DNA of 64,000 nt, from NCBI GenBank assembly GCA_037044905.1, contig JBAOKB010000160.1, forward strand, positions 1 to 64,000, read 5' to 3'. Source of the stretch: Hortaea werneckii. Taxonomy: Eukaryota > Ascomycota > Dothideomycetes > Mycosphaerellales > Teratosphaeriaceae. A program made the position numbers and the translations under genes. The notes under the pieces are model-generated. The model saw nothing but the letters and a program-made list of their open reading frames with translations. It was not told the origin of the DNA and searched no databases. Shown one piece after another: positions 1 through 10,754 of the stretch (position 1 is its first letter; the number at the start of each line of letters is the position of its first letter).

Positions 1-434
1 CACCGAGTTCGAACTGGGCACGCATCATCAGATTGGGAAAGAGATGATTGAGAAGTGAGAGACACTTCGCCAAAAGCCATTACAGCTGGTCCCAGGACTT
101 TTTGTTTTATTCCATATTTATTTGCAACTTGCTCTGGAGATCATCCGATGCATCTTCTCGAAGCATCGCCCATGTTCAGCCGCGCGGTGGTGCTGCCTTT
201 GTTTTTTTTTTCTTTTTTCTTTTTCCAATGCACAATGAAATTACCATAATGAAAGAATGGAGATGTAGTTGTTCACAATTGATTTGCATCTAGTACCTGC
301 TTGCGATGCGATTGCTCTCGATATGTAACAATGCCCTATTCCAGCGTATGCGAAAGCGTCGCTCAGACAAACTCCATGCCAGAGATCGCGACCCATACTA
401 TACAATGCGGAAACAGACGAGATGCGGTGCCAAT
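1..434. other. Gene-free stretch, 3' flank of the AT-hook gene
   Basis: No ORF with convincing coding character was seen. The stretch contains an interrupted T-rich run at about 200-229 and lies downstream of the minus-strand AT-hook gene, so it probably includes that gene's 3' UTR. Confidence 0.5.
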
Positions 435-2057
435 CTATAAGTCATCGTCGTCTGTAATCAAATCCGCCTCATCGATCCTCACGTTGGACTTCCTCATAGG
501 CTTAGGAGATTGTCTTGGAGACTGAGGCGGCTGCTCCTCTTCTGCTCCTTCTGACATCTCTTCGTCCTCTGAGGCCTCATCGACGACGCTCACATAGGAC
601 TTCTTGGTCGTCCTACCAGAGCGTCTTGGAGACTGGCGCGGCTGTGTCTCTGCCGCCTCCTCAGCCTCTTCCTCCTCCTCCTCCTCCGTCATCTCCGCCT
701 CATCCTCCGAAGCCTCAACGACTGGCTTCTTCCTCGGGCGTCCCCTTTTCTTCGGCGGGCCAGTAGCTTTCGACTTGGAAACATTGCCCTTGCTCATCTT
801 CTGGAGAGCCGTCGGTTTCCTGGCCGAGAACTTGAACCCAGGATCCTTGCCCTTCTTCTCCAAGTCCTGAGCAGTCTGTCGCACCTTGTCAATCCCCATC
901 TGCCGGATAATATTCGAAGCCGACATTGACACCTTCGTGAAGGCATAGTAATTGGGATTGGTAGCGAATTTAGCCATCCCCTTGCCCTCGACGAGATCAA
1001 CCTTAATCCGCGAGTAGTCCCGCACAGCGACGACCATCTTCTCCAGCCGCTCCGAGCACTTGGACTTGAAGTCCACCTGGTTCTGCCGGTCGGACTTCTT
1101 GCCCTTCTTCGCCGTCTCGAACATTTGACTCTCGATCCCGTTCTCGTGCACGAAGACCGCGGCTTCTACTGCAAGAATACAGTTCGCTCGGGCTCTTTTC
1201 CGCTGGCCCTCCGACTGCATCTTCTCCTGCGCCTGGTTGAACCCCGTTACCTGCTGGCCGGCGAACCGCTCCTGCATGACGTCCGTGATCGGGGGACCCC
1301 CGAAAGTGACACCGGGTGTTTGCAGGGCTTCGTAGAAGCGTCCGGCCCAGTGGTGCAGTGCTTTCGGTGACTTGATCGTTTCGAAGTCGTCGTCTGCGAT
1401 GTTCAGCTTCGTGCAGTGCGAGGGGTCGTTGCCTGCGAGGACACCGTGTGCGGCTGCGAAGCCGTCGATGTCCGCTACGTATTGTGCAGCGCCTTTGACT
1501 GGTGGACGGTTGCTCGAGCTTGGTGCTGGGATTGCCGGCTGCTGAGTCGTGGGTTGGTCGGAGGCCATGGTATATTCCATGCCCTCCGTCTCAGCCTCTT
1601 CATGCCCATTGGAGGCAGGAGTTGCAGTCGGATCCTGCCCATTCGTTCCCATGCCACTGAACGCAGACGGGTCCACCGTCGGCGTTGGATCTGCATTTGA
1701 ACCGGGCCCACCAAGCATCGGATCGATCGCCGTAAGATTGTTCAACCGATTGAAGATCTCGAAGATGGGCCCCTGCAGCTCGGGATGCTGCGTAAACAAC
1801 TCATGGTACGTCCCCGAAACCACGACGCCGGGAGAAAATGCCATTTCGGCTGGCATGGTCCAGAACCATTCGTCTGGGTCGTTCATGGCTTGCTCGAAGT
1901 CTTCGTCCGTCATGTTGAAGTCGCTTGTCATTTGAGCGGGAGGGGCGGCGAAGTTGTTGGATCCATCTGGGTAGGGTTGGGTGGGTTGGGTTGATGTAAC
2001 ATCCGGATACTGGACGAACTGATCAAAGTTGAACTCGTCCTGGTAGTTGTTGGACAT
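435..2057 (-). CDS. AT-hook protein of an unnamed helical-domain family
   Basis: Uninterrupted 540-codon frame starting at an ATG (complement of 2055-2057). The N-terminal third is low-complexity and rich in Pro, Gln, Asn and acidic residues. Residues about 230-400 look folded and helical and contain the segment GMAKFATNPNYYAF, which matches a segment of the gene at 29663-31102. Residues about 433-445 carry a classic AT-hook core, KKRGRPRKKP, which in known proteins binds the minor groove of AT-rich DNA. The tail is a strongly acidic tract with SPRRSGR and SPRQSPK patches. I infer a nuclear chromatin- or DNA-associated protein. No catalytic motif is visible and I do not recognise an ortholog. 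Existence of the gene is well supported by ORF length and codon character; the function is an inference. Confidence 0.75.
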   Translation of the reverse strand: MSNNYQDEFNFDQFVQYPDVTSTQPTQPYPDGSNNFAAPPAQMTSDFNMTDEDFEQAMNDPDEWFWTMPAEMAFSPGVVVSGTYHELFTQHPELQGPIFEIFNRLNNLTAIDPMLGGPGSNADPTPTVDPSAFSGMGTNGQDPTATPASNGHEEAETEGMEYTMASDQPTTQQPAIPAPSSSNRPPVKGAAQYVADIDGFAAAHGVLAGNDPSHCTKLNIADDDFETIKSPKALHHWAGRFYEALQTPGVTFGGPPITDVMQERFAGQQVTGFNQAQEKMQSEGQRKRARANCILAVEAAVFVHENGIESQMFETAKKGKKSDRQNQVDFKSKCSERLEKMVVAVRDYSRIKVDLVEGKGMAKFATNPNYYAFTKVSMSASNIIRQMGIDKVRQTAQDLEKKGKDPGFKFSARKPTALQKMSKGNVSKSKATGPPKKRGRPRKKPVVEASEDEAEMTEEEEEEEAEEAAETQPRQSPRRSGRTTKKSYVSVVDEASEDEEMSEGAEEEQPPQSPRQSPKPMRKSNVRIDEADLITDDDDL

Positions 2058-3276
2058 TTTGACTGTTGCTGGAGTGTGAGTTGCTTCCTGCCGAATTGGA
2101 AATCTGCTGTTGATTGGAGATTTTAGCTGCAGTTGAGTTCTTCAGGAAGTTGTTGATTTGCAGAATGATGCCTCCCCTTCCCTCTCCCACCAGAAAAGCC
2201 GCCGTATATATCATCTTGGAACAGTGAATTTATTGTCTCCCGACCAAGCCGTGACAGTGTCTGTTGCGAAGTCCCTGACGGGCGACTTTTGCGGGACAAG
2301 GACTTTCTTCGAGGGAAGACGAGTGAATTGAGAGGGGTGACAATGGCATTGTGGAACGTGACAATGAAATCATAGGGTAAATGGAACAAAGGAATTGCTG
2401 CTTCTATACGGAGTGGAGGATCATGTTGGTGACGACTGAGAGCAGCGCTCCAGTCTGAAGAAGAGGGATAGAGTGATATCAATAAGATATGACATCTTTG
2501 ACCGAATATAGTAGACGATGAATGCGGACGGGTTACCCTGAAAGTCCGTCATGAAAGGTGTTGGAAGCATGAGACGTAGCAATGGTGTGTGCAATCTTGC
2601 ACTGCGTCTCTTCCAAGATGACCAGCGGCGGACAAAGAAGTCCATTCTCTCTGGATTGCTAGGACGCAGGATGCTCGCAAGCAAATCACAACTCACGCTA
2701 TTGAAATTTTAAGGAAAAGATCAAGTGGGAGCGTTTGGCAAACGTGGAACGTTGATACATGCTGTGGGTACTTAAGAAAGGGCATTGGGAACAGGGAGAC
2801 TCAAAATGCATGCCTCAATAGTCGAAGTCGAAAGCAAGGCGCTCTGATGATTACAGGAAACTGGATCGAAGGCTCTGGTTAGAGTTTGATCGAGGACGGT
2901 CTGCTGGGGACGATAGGATCGCCTATTGGGTCCTTGATGAGATCCAAACCGAGCTAAGAAACGCTGTTCTGTGTTCGCATTCTCCACTTTCCACAGTATC
3001 ACTCTACCAGCATTTGGCTATCATGACCCTTGGCTATAGTGCAAGGGTTTGTATTACAGTCAGAGAATAAACGACGTCGTTCTGAAGGAACTCAGTATTG
3101 TCATTGTCAATACCACTACCTCGACCCTTCAGCAACTCAATACTGTATCAAAATGCACAAAATGGACTCTCTTTCCCTCAGGCCCTCGCTTTCCTGGTTC
3201 TCATTATCACCTCAATGACGAAATTGCGTCCTGCATGTCGACCTCGATACCCGAAATCATGCGTATGCCTCACCAC
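2058..3276. other. Intergenic, promoter side of the AT-hook gene
   Basis: About 1.2 kb between two minus-strand genes. It should hold the promoter of the AT-hook gene and the 3' UTR of the next gene. Short ORFs on both strands lack coding character and I see no RNA gene or repeat. Confidence 0.45.
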
Positions 3277-4989
3277 TCAACGAACAACTCCACCAGAGAC
3301 GACGATGACATCCCCATCCTCATCCTCGTCCGTCTGCTCTTGTACGCCGTCCGCGGTCGAGGTGTTCGGAGCATTCGCAGTCTGAGATCCCTTAAGCTGA
3401 AGAATCTCTCTCTCCGCAGCCTTCTTCTTGTCTCGCCTCGCATCGTTCTCCGCCTTGTTGTGCAGAATGATCGCCTCCTCGCTCTCCGGCGCAGCCACGA
3501 ATCGGAGAATGGCATCGTACCCCTCGAGAAGATGAAAGAGCTTCCTCTTGGTGGCTTTCAGGATTCTAAGGATGACATCTTTGCGCTGTTGTGCATTCAT
3601 GGTCTTGTCGGCTGCTGTCTGTCTCAAACCTTTGAGTTGATCTGGGCGGAGCGCAGTGCCATGTGTGTACAGGTCTAGTAACGCTTGTGCTAGCATCGCT
3701 GCAATCTGCGTCAAGGTCTCCTTTGGTGAAGTGAGAGTGGCGATCTTCTTCTCGACGTCGCGGAGCATCTTGAGCTGAAAGTCGTTTGCGTTGTCGGGCA
3801 TTGCACACATTGCGTCGTAGATCTCTTCGACTAATTCGTCATAGTCGATTTCAGAGTATGTCTGGTCATCGTCGGTGGGCTTCCATCCACCCTGATAGAA
3901 GGCTTGGGTGGCAGAAGCAGAGTCCTCGAACATTTGGCTGTAAGCACCAAGTCCGGCCAGAATATCACCCTCCCTCTGTGGTGATCTATATATTGCTGCG
4001 CGCGAGGCGGCATTCTGATCTCGGCGTGAGCGCTTGCGTTTCGGTGCCCCTGAAGCGGCTGATTTGAGTCTCTTGGGCTGGATGTTCCTGGGCGCAGCAC
4101 TATCTTCACCGGAGGACTCGGCAATCGATTGGGCGTTGGCCATTCCCGCCTGGATGGCTTCCTCTTCGCGAGGCGGAGTGGACTCTCGGTCGTTGTCTTC
4201 TTCGAGCTGCTCCATCGTGGTGTTGTTGGACTGGTCCCTATCGTGAGTTGCGGTGAAGGTCAAAAGGCCGTCTTCTTGCAACTGCTTCGTCATGGCGTTG
4301 ATAAACCTAGTGCCGATCGGGAAGCTCTTTGGTAGATGGGCACTGGGGAACAACACCTTAGTGAAGCAAGCCAGCTCAAATCGATCTCTCAGCTCGATCT
4401 TGCCGACGACCCAAGATGTGCGTGCTTGCTCCCACAGCTGTCGTCCTTCCTCTGGCCAATCCGATTCCAGGCCTGCATACACCACTCCAGCAAACACTTT
4501 TGACATGATTGTCTCCATGACGGTTTGGGAAGCGTCAATGCACTCGGGGTCTTCGACCATGGGAAGTGTTGTCTCCTGACGGCCCCGCTCGTCGAAGTCT
4601 GTAATCTGCTCGACTACAGCTTGCATTGTATCTTGAAGCCGCCTCTTAGCATCTGCGGTGATGTCCGGACGCTTCAAGAGCGCAATGGCTCTTCTGTTCA
4701 AGCCCTCGCGCTCTTGCCTCGGAAGAAAGCGATACTTAGTTTTGGTGATGGTGCTGTAGCAGAGGTAAGTCTCTGCCCTCACATACGCTTCTTTTGTCTG
4801 ATTGTTTGCACCTCTTCGTGCTGCGTGAAGCTCACGGACGGTCGCGCAGACGAGGGCTAGTGTTGCACCGTTGATGTCGTCTTGGGACTGACCGATGGAG
4901 TTGGTGTGCGCTGTGTTTGTCTGAAGGCCCATCGAAGTTGCGATGTCCCGGATGAGTTGTCGCTTCGTCTTTCCCGTCGAACTTGCCAT
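3277..4989 (-). CDS. Orphan 570-residue helical protein
   Basis: Uninterrupted frame with an ATG start (complement of 4987-4989). The first 240 residues are helical and basic, starting MASSTGKTKRQLIRDIA. A disordered middle (about 250-345) holds a basic patch, APKRKRSRRD, that could be a nuclear localisation signal. The C-terminal 200 residues are again helical, contain AILRFVAAPES, and end in a charged coil with an acidic tail (DEDEDGDV). That segment resembles the F-A-x-N-P segment of the genes at 435 and 29663, so this may be a divergent third member. No enzyme motif is recognisable. An intronless frame of this length with ordinary amino-acid composition supports a real gene; the role is unknown. 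Confidence 0.7.
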   Translation of the reverse strand: MASSTGKTKRQLIRDIATSMGLQTNTAHTNSIGQSQDDINGATLALVCATVRELHAARRGANNQTKEAYVRAETYLCYSTITKTKYRFLPRQEREGLNRRAIALLKRPDITADAKRRLQDTMQAVVEQITDFDERGRQETTLPMVEDPECIDASQTVMETIMSKVFAGVVYAGLESDWPEEGRQLWEQARTSWVVGKIELRDRFELACFTKVLFPSAHLPKSFPIGTRFINAMTKQLQEDGLLTFTATHDRDQSNNTTMEQLEEDNDRESTPPREEEAIQAGMANAQSIAESSGEDSAAPRNIQPKRLKSAASGAPKRKRSRRDQNAASRAAIYRSPQREGDILAGLGAYSQMFEDSASATQAFYQGGWKPTDDDQTYSEIDYDELVEEIYDAMCAMPDNANDFQLKMLRDVEKKIATLTSPKETLTQIAAMLAQALLDLYTHGTALRPDQLKGLRQTAADKTMNAQQRKDVILRILKATKRKLFHLLEGYDAILRFVAAPESEEAIILHNKAENDARRDKKKAAEREILQLKGSQTANAPNTSTADGVQEQTDEDEDGDVIVVSGGVVR

Positions 4990-6670
4990 GTTGTAGTTGC
5001 AAGGACGGATGGGATAGGGTCTGTTGCTCCCTAGTGAGAGCTACTCTAGTGAGATCGAGCTGTTGTACGTCGACGGCGAAGGAACGCTCGCGTGTGTTGT
5101 GGTATATCACGACAAGCCTGGAGAGTCGATGGCTTTTGAGTGTGAAGAAGAGTGACTGTAGGAGAAACTGGAGGGAGATGACACGACTGGGAGATGTCTT
5201 CGAAAGTATGCGAGACAAGCATCCGGTTTGGTCTCCCTATGATGTTTCCTCTTTTTGGTTTTGTTTTGACGACAGAGATGCCTGCCTTGGAGCGAACGTC
5301 TGTTGTCATCCCGGAGTCCGAATCCTTACTAGTCTCTGTCGGGTCAAGGACGAGTCACGTAGCCCGCGATGTGAATGCCGAGTTCCCAATCCGGAAGGAG
5401 CAACAGTAAAGCGGCCATGCTCTTCAGAATTTTACATGCCAAGCGATCAGAGAATAGTATTCATAGTTGGCGAGGTACAGTACGTCTCTGGACCAGCAGC
5501 AGAGACCATCGACAGGCAACATCCCGAGGGACTGACGTTGCTTTGTCGTCCTCTCGCCATGTCCGCCTAAGGCTCATGGGTCCGCTTCCGTGCGAAAACA
5601 TGATGTATGACTATGTAAAGCGAGAACATGTTTCAACCAGAAGAATCATCGCTGCGATCAAGATGATATCGAGCTTTGCCAACCATTTCAAATGTTGTCC
5701 GTGGCTGATACAGAGACGTATCCATGTTACTTTGCCTTAAAGATGAGCTCTCCAGCTTTCCAGTGGAAGTGTCGTCCCAAAAAGGGAGAAGGTTCGACAA
5801 GGCAGGGCATATCCGAGGTGATGAAATCACCTGAGCCTCAAGCTGAGGACTGTAGTAATGGACTCTGCTGAACAAAGAAAGCACGTACTTGATACCGCTT
5901 TAGGCCAAGTGCCAGACTACTGGAACAATGACCTGGGACGAAAAAAACTATCATTATCCGCATTCCCATCTATTTTCAAACACATAATCCCTTTGCAGGT
6001 CGTCACAGATGCAGTCGGAAAGAAGGATGACACGCGATGCATGCGCACAACCAAACGAGCAGGGTAGATTGACTACGCCACTATCTAGTGCCTTTTCGGA
6101 GGTCAGCATGGACCACGCTGCTTCCTGTACGAGGACCGGACTTCTGTGTTTGTACCGTATCCAAGGTCGGCAGGCAGATGGGGTCTATCGTAGATGATGT
6201 GAAAGCTTTGAGAATACTGTAAGTGGAAGATATGGAAGCTATAAGTATATACCATATGTTTTTCAAGCTGCTAAGAGACGAACAGGTTGGAAAAAAGACT
6301 ATTTTGATAACGCCCGGAATGACAGAATTCAAGCTGCTAGAACAAGGCCCGAAAGGGGCAATTGGCTCTGAAACAACCCAGCATCGTAAAATTCGATCTT
6401 TTGAAGCAACAAAAGGACAAGAGCACTTGGGGAAAACTTCATTTCCTGCTTTCCGCGCCCTGAAGAAAACCATCCTTCCTCACCCACGAACTCGGTCTCT
6501 CCCACTGTCAACCGTAAGCGAGGACTAAAGAAACAGCTTGCAACAACATTCTACCGAGAACAACGTGCTGCTCGGAAGGGAGCAGGATTGGGCATGCTGG
6601 CGCCCGCCTGATCAGGAACCTGGTACAAAGTTTTCGTGTCGCTACCACTACGAACCCGCTATCGCCCCCA
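4990..6670. other. Long intergenic region with only spurious short ORFs
   Basis: About 1.7 kb between two minus-strand genes. The longest frames (130 aa or less) on either strand have no domain, no sensible start context and a composition unlike neighbouring genes. The promoter of the 3277-4989 gene should lie at the left end. Nothing else seen. Confidence 0.45.
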
Positions 6671-7767
6671 CTAATACAGACTTCCTCTCTTCGCCTTCTC
6701 TTTGTTGATGAAATGCTGTATCATCGCTCGTTGATGCTCCGGGGGCACTCCCAAGAATATCTCGGCATTGGCTGTATCCATAAGGATCGTTGCGGCCAAG
6801 CAACAATCCTCCTCAGACAGATCGAATCGGCCACTGGGCAAAACAGCACCCGCTCGGGCAACGTACGATCTTGAATGACCAGTTCTTCTTGCCAAAAAGG
6901 CCTCGACGACCCTCGCCGCCGCGATGACAGCCGCCTCCAATGTTTCACTTCCAAGCGAGTCTGTCGCGGAAGATTCACCGTCTTCAATATCATACGTCTC
7001 GCTTTCGGTCTCGACATACGACGAGGCTGCGTCGTTTGGTTGTTCGCTCTTTACAAGGGCATCTCTGCGCCGCATATTAGAAGTGAGAATTGATTTGTTC
7101 GCCGACGAAGCGTCGCTGTCCGTTTCAATCGAATCGAATGGTTCCAGTTCGGCACGTGTGTGATTGCAAGTGGGCAAGTTCTGAGCGAAGATAGCGTCAA
7201 AGAGTTCATCGAGCTCCTCCTTCAAGGCGAGTGGCCTGTCTCTGAACTTGGCTGCCTCCGGGTGCGCTCTCATGTAAGCATCGATTGCTCTAGAGTCACC
7301 AGATACGACACCGCGCTGGTCAACTGAAAAGCTGTCTTGGCTTCTGTAGGCCTGGAAAACTTGGTAATCACGCCAGAGGCGTTGGTATTCGATCTTCATC
7401 CGCTGCGGAGTGCAAATATGCTTTATTTTCGGTGGAGCAGCCTTGCGAACAGCCACAGCAGCTTTCTGGAACACTGACCAATGTAACTCATCGCTGACAT
7501 GGCTGCTCTGTAGAATCCTGGCTTGTAGACTGCTGAGCAGCGCCTTCACCATGCCATCGTCGAGGACACGGGAGAAGCACAGCTCTCGTTAGATTCATTG
7601 GCATTCTTGTCCACACTCCTCTTTCTTTTGACGGATTTGAGATAGGTCGATGCTTGCGCGTCGGGTAAGGTATGGAATGACGAAGACGTAGATGAAGTCT
7701 GTGTCGAGACGGGTTCTGCCAATGATTGCACCAAACTGGACTTGGACGTTGCGTGCTGCGAAGACAT
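6671..7767 (-). CDS. Myb/SANT-like DNA-binding domain protein
   Basis: The main frame (6671-7552) reads LDDGMVKALLSSLQ near its start, then a helical segment with KIEYQRLWRDYQVFQ, then IDAYMRAHPEAAKFRDRPL and ELDELFDAIF. This order (start helix with DxM/LL, a Kx2Y..L..DY..F helix, and an hP.A..FR..PL tail) is that of the Myb/SANT-like family PF12776, found in fungal and plant DNA-binding proteins and near Harbinger-type transposases. A less conserved acidic region and a helical C-terminus follow. The likely N-terminus lies in another frame starting at ATG 7767 (MSSQHATSKSS) with a basic KRKRS patch. Joining the two needs a splice or a frameshift near 7552-7620. The shortest candidate intron I can see is only 32 bp, so the junction is unresolved. 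DNA binding is inferred. Confidence 0.6.
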
Positions 7768-8566
7768 TTTGATAAATATACAATGTGGCTGTGACTTCTT
7801 ACAGGACATCAGGATCTACGTTGAGACGGAAATTGTGCGAGGAGATTTGTTGACTTGGTGTGGGACTTCGGTCACTAAGCTTTGAATGTTCTGATGAGAT
7901 GAAGCTGAACCGAAAGAGATCATCATTTTGAAGATGTGATTTCGAAATAAGCTCGCCGCTAGCAATGCGTTAGCGCTGGCAACCCAAAACCAGATCCAGC
8001 AACTTCATGTCCTCTGCACAGACGGATAAAATTGTGCTCGTTGTCGGGCTTTGCAGTGAAAGAGAATTCCAAAAATTAGATCAATAGAAAGATACAGGGA
8101 GGCAAAGAAGATGGTGGCCAGACGATAAAACGTTGAACAGAACAACTAAGATAATTTTGGAGTTCAAATACGTAAAGCTCGCCAAATCTACGAGAAAACC
8201 GCTCATCAGAGTCAAGAAGCATATGTAGCTTGCAGCGTATGGTCTTGTACTAGAACTGGCTTTCCATCCAGGCAACCCATTGTAAGTTCCCATCAATATT
8301 TAAACGACCCCCGGAGAGCATAGAGTAGCTAAAATTGCTTCTCATTGCAAATGATAAATACTGGGCTATGGCGGGCCTTGAGGAGCTGCATCAAAAGCTC
8401 TATATACTCAGGAGTCAAATGAGGGTTAAGGTTCGAAGCAATATTAGATCAGCTTGGATCCGGCGAGAAGCGCTCCCCACTTTATCACAAGAGCATCTTT
8501 ATGTTCCCGGTCATCGAAATCCCCCTCAGATTCTTTCACAGCATTTTTTCGCCGCGTCACTTTTGA
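7768..8566. other. Intergenic, promoter of the Myb/SANT-like gene
   Basis: Contains the upstream region of the minus-strand Myb/SANT-like gene. Short ORFs at 8081-8296 and 8335-8574 have no recognisable features. Confidence 0.4.
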
Positions 8567-8851
8567 AACTATGATTCGAACCGGCGTCGCTGCCTCTTCG
8601 CCTTGACCGGTGCGTACATCGAGACTTGCTACACGCTCGGCGCCGGTAACGACGACCTGCCAAAAACGCCTGTTACCGTTTGCGACGACGCCGACCTAGA
8701 CCCCAATGCGCCTTTGCGGTACACTTTCTGAGAGATATATGACAAGAGCATCAATAGCGACCGGCTCTATGAGTGCCCTGATCATCGCGCGTGCCTGTTC
8801 TGCCACAGAGATCACAATCCTGGCTGTGAGAACTTGAGACCGTGCGTGTGA
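8567..8851 (+). pseudogene. Relic of a cysteine-rich ORF with an internal TGA
   Basis: One plus-strand frame stays protein-like from 8567 to 8851, interrupted by a single TGA at 8729-8731. The upstream half reads CLFALTGAYIETCYTLGAG. The downstream half is unusually Cys/His-rich, with CPDHRACLFCHRDHNPGC near its end, and stops at 8849-8851. An in-frame TGA also lies just upstream at 8564-8566, so no start is visible. The clustered cysteines in one consistent frame on both sides of the stop suggest a decayed gene fragment, possibly of a small secreted cysteine-rich protein. Chance cannot be excluded for a stretch this short. Confidence 0.3.
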
Positions 8852-9206
8852 GTAGATGTGTCATCCGACATCAGGGTCGTTAAACCTGCTGCAACGCCAC
8901 TTATTTATGTATATTTACGTTGAGACCAAATATTCCCGCTGTGATCGTTATTGCTTGCCAATCGTAAACAGAGGACCTTGCAGAGAATTCGAGCGTAGCC
9001 CCGATGCTTCTCATTCACACATCAACTGCTTCGAGTAAAGCTCGCGTTGAAACATCAAAAGAGGCCCGCGCTTGTGAGGCAGCCTAGTTCGCCAACCCTT
9101 GAAACATTCGTCGATAACAGCTTTTTGTAGAAACATTGTTGCGTAATACGTGACCTTTCAACCCAGCTCTGCTTCCACTGTGACAGTGCAATATCAATTG
9201 TCCGAC
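8852..9206. other. Intergenic, promoter of the C-terminal-module gene
   Basis: About 350 bp upstream of the ATG at 9207. The frame of the next gene stays open back to 9150 without another ATG, so an upstream exon cannot be excluded. Nothing else recognised. Confidence 0.35.
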
Positions 9207-10754
9207 ATGTACAACGTTCGATACATCAGGAGCTCGGCGGAGATGGACAAGTTCTTCAATGATCAATCGGAAGAACTGCGTAACGCCATGACGAACATCC
9301 GCAAGGCAACGAAAGCAAGAATTCCGTTGCATGACTTCTGGACCGCGGAACAAATTTTTGAAAAGCCACCGGCCATTGCGGCACACAGATGCAACACAGT
9401 CAACGACAAGATCGTCTGGGACAAGAGTACACGCGTGCCGATGTTGCCAAACTTCACCACGACATCGACTGCACATCAAAGTGGTGTGCCAATGCACATG
9501 GTGAAGTACTCTGATGCCAGAATGGCAACGACCTTGATCCCGCAAGAAGACTACGACCGTGCGCTGGAAGGTTCAAACAACCAGTTTGTTCCATTGAGAA
9601 GACTATCAAACGGACTCGTCCCATTTGTTGGACTTCGAATCCTGAGAGCTCTGCCGTTCAAGCTCGACTTGGATGAGGACTTCTACGACATACACGCGCG
9701 TAGGGAGACTCAGAGGCAGACTCTGAAGTCTGTCTTGCAGAAGTTGAAGGCGGGTGACAACTTCAAGATCACCGATTCCTTCATCCAAACCGTCGCAGAT
9801 GTTTTTGGACCTCGAGCAATGCTTGGTCCCGTTCTTGACTCTGAAGGGATCGACGACTCCACCCCTGCAATTTATACAACGCATCCGACCAGTCACAACA
9901 CTTTTACACCGTCAGACAGATGTATGGAGATGATCGTGCAGCTCGGCTATGATAAATGTGCAGAAGGAGCTTTGCTGTGTCGGTTGGCTGATGATGAACA
10001 AAGCAACGCCCGATGGATAGGCGTGAACGTTTTGTTTGCATTGCCTTTCAAAGTCCACATCCATCCGGCTGTTCGCAAAGCATTTCAAAACGGCAGTTTG
10101 AAGCTTCCGCCTGAATGCTTTGATGAGCGTTCGGAGAACGTCTGCGCAACTTCAGCGCAAGAAAAAGCTAACTTGTTTGCCTATCCATCTGCTCTCAATC
10201 CGCATAGGACCTTGCTTCAGACTGACGCAGCAGGGAGCTCTTCAGCAACAGTTTCGCACAACACTTTGTCCACTGAGCCAATGTCTGCACAGACGAAAGA
10301 GCCCGAGGCCGTCGAACATCAAGAAAGCACTCTTGAGAACGCAAATGATCAGTCTTCCGCACACGTCGAGCAGCCAAGTACATTTGACGGCAACACCGAG
10401 CACCCTGAAGGCCGGCCCATTGCTAGAGAGCGCGACAGAGAACCTGAACGATCAACATCACCAGAGCCGGCACCTACGCAAGCAGCTGCACCAGCTCAAT
10501 ATGCAAATACAACAACGTCCAAATGTATGCTGCCGAATTGCCCAAGGCCGATGAACCGGGCCGAAGTCAGACGTACACATCTCGTCACGCACTATGGAAA
10601 GTGGCATGGTATGCCAGTGGTCCAAAGGGTGTACGGTGGCAACTGGGCGGCGAGCAATGATGCGCAAGACGCCATCATCGTGCCCTGGCTTCGGGGTCTC
10701 GGGGTCGATCCTGCTTCGATCAAGCTGAATGGGGAGGTCGTCTTCAAAGGCTAG
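9207..10754 (+). CDS. Orphan protein with C-terminal CX4CX16HX4H module
   Basis: Frame of 515 codons from ATG 9207 (MYNVRYIRSSAEM), chosen because it is the first ATG in the open frame. The N-terminal 300 residues look folded and contain an internal echo: LRILRALPFKLDLD and later VNVLFALPFKVHIH. A disordered Ser/Glu/Pro-rich linker (about 320-435) follows. From residue 440 comes a finger-like module: CMLPNC, then H and HG in CX4CX16HX4HG spacing, followed by PWLRGLGVDP. The same module ends the gene at 11988-13103, 1.2 kb downstream in the same orientation, so the two appear to be neighbouring relatives that differ in their N-terminal parts. Zinc and nucleic-acid binding are inferred from spacing alone; I recognise no named family. 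Confidence 0.75.
   Translation: MYNVRYIRSSAEMDKFFNDQSEELRNAMTNIRKATKARIPLHDFWTAEQIFEKPPAIAAHRCNTVNDKIVWDKSTRVPMLPNFTTTSTAHQSGVPMHMVKYSDARMATTLIPQEDYDRALEGSNNQFVPLRRLSNGLVPFVGLRILRALPFKLDLDEDFYDIHARRETQRQTLKSVLQKLKAGDNFKITDSFIQTVADVFGPRAMLGPVLDSEGIDDSTPAIYTTHPTSHNTFTPSDRCMEMIVQLGYDKCAEGALLCRLADDEQSNARWIGVNVLFALPFKVHIHPAVRKAFQNGSLKLPPECFDERSENVCATSAQEKANLFAYPSALNPHRTLLQTDAAGSSSATVSHNTLSTEPMSAQTKEPEAVEHQESTLENANDQSSAHVEQPSTFDGNTEHPEGRPIARERDREPERSTSPEPAPTQAAAPAQYANTTTSKCMLPNCPRPMNRAEVRRTHLVTHYGKWHGMPVVQRVYGGNWAASNDAQDAIIVPWLRGLGVDPASIKLNGEVVFKG

Noticed and set aside
6081..6473. 130-aa minus-strand ORF
   Set aside because: Composition is poor in typical coding features, it has no domain or conserved motif, and it lies in a long non-coding spacer.
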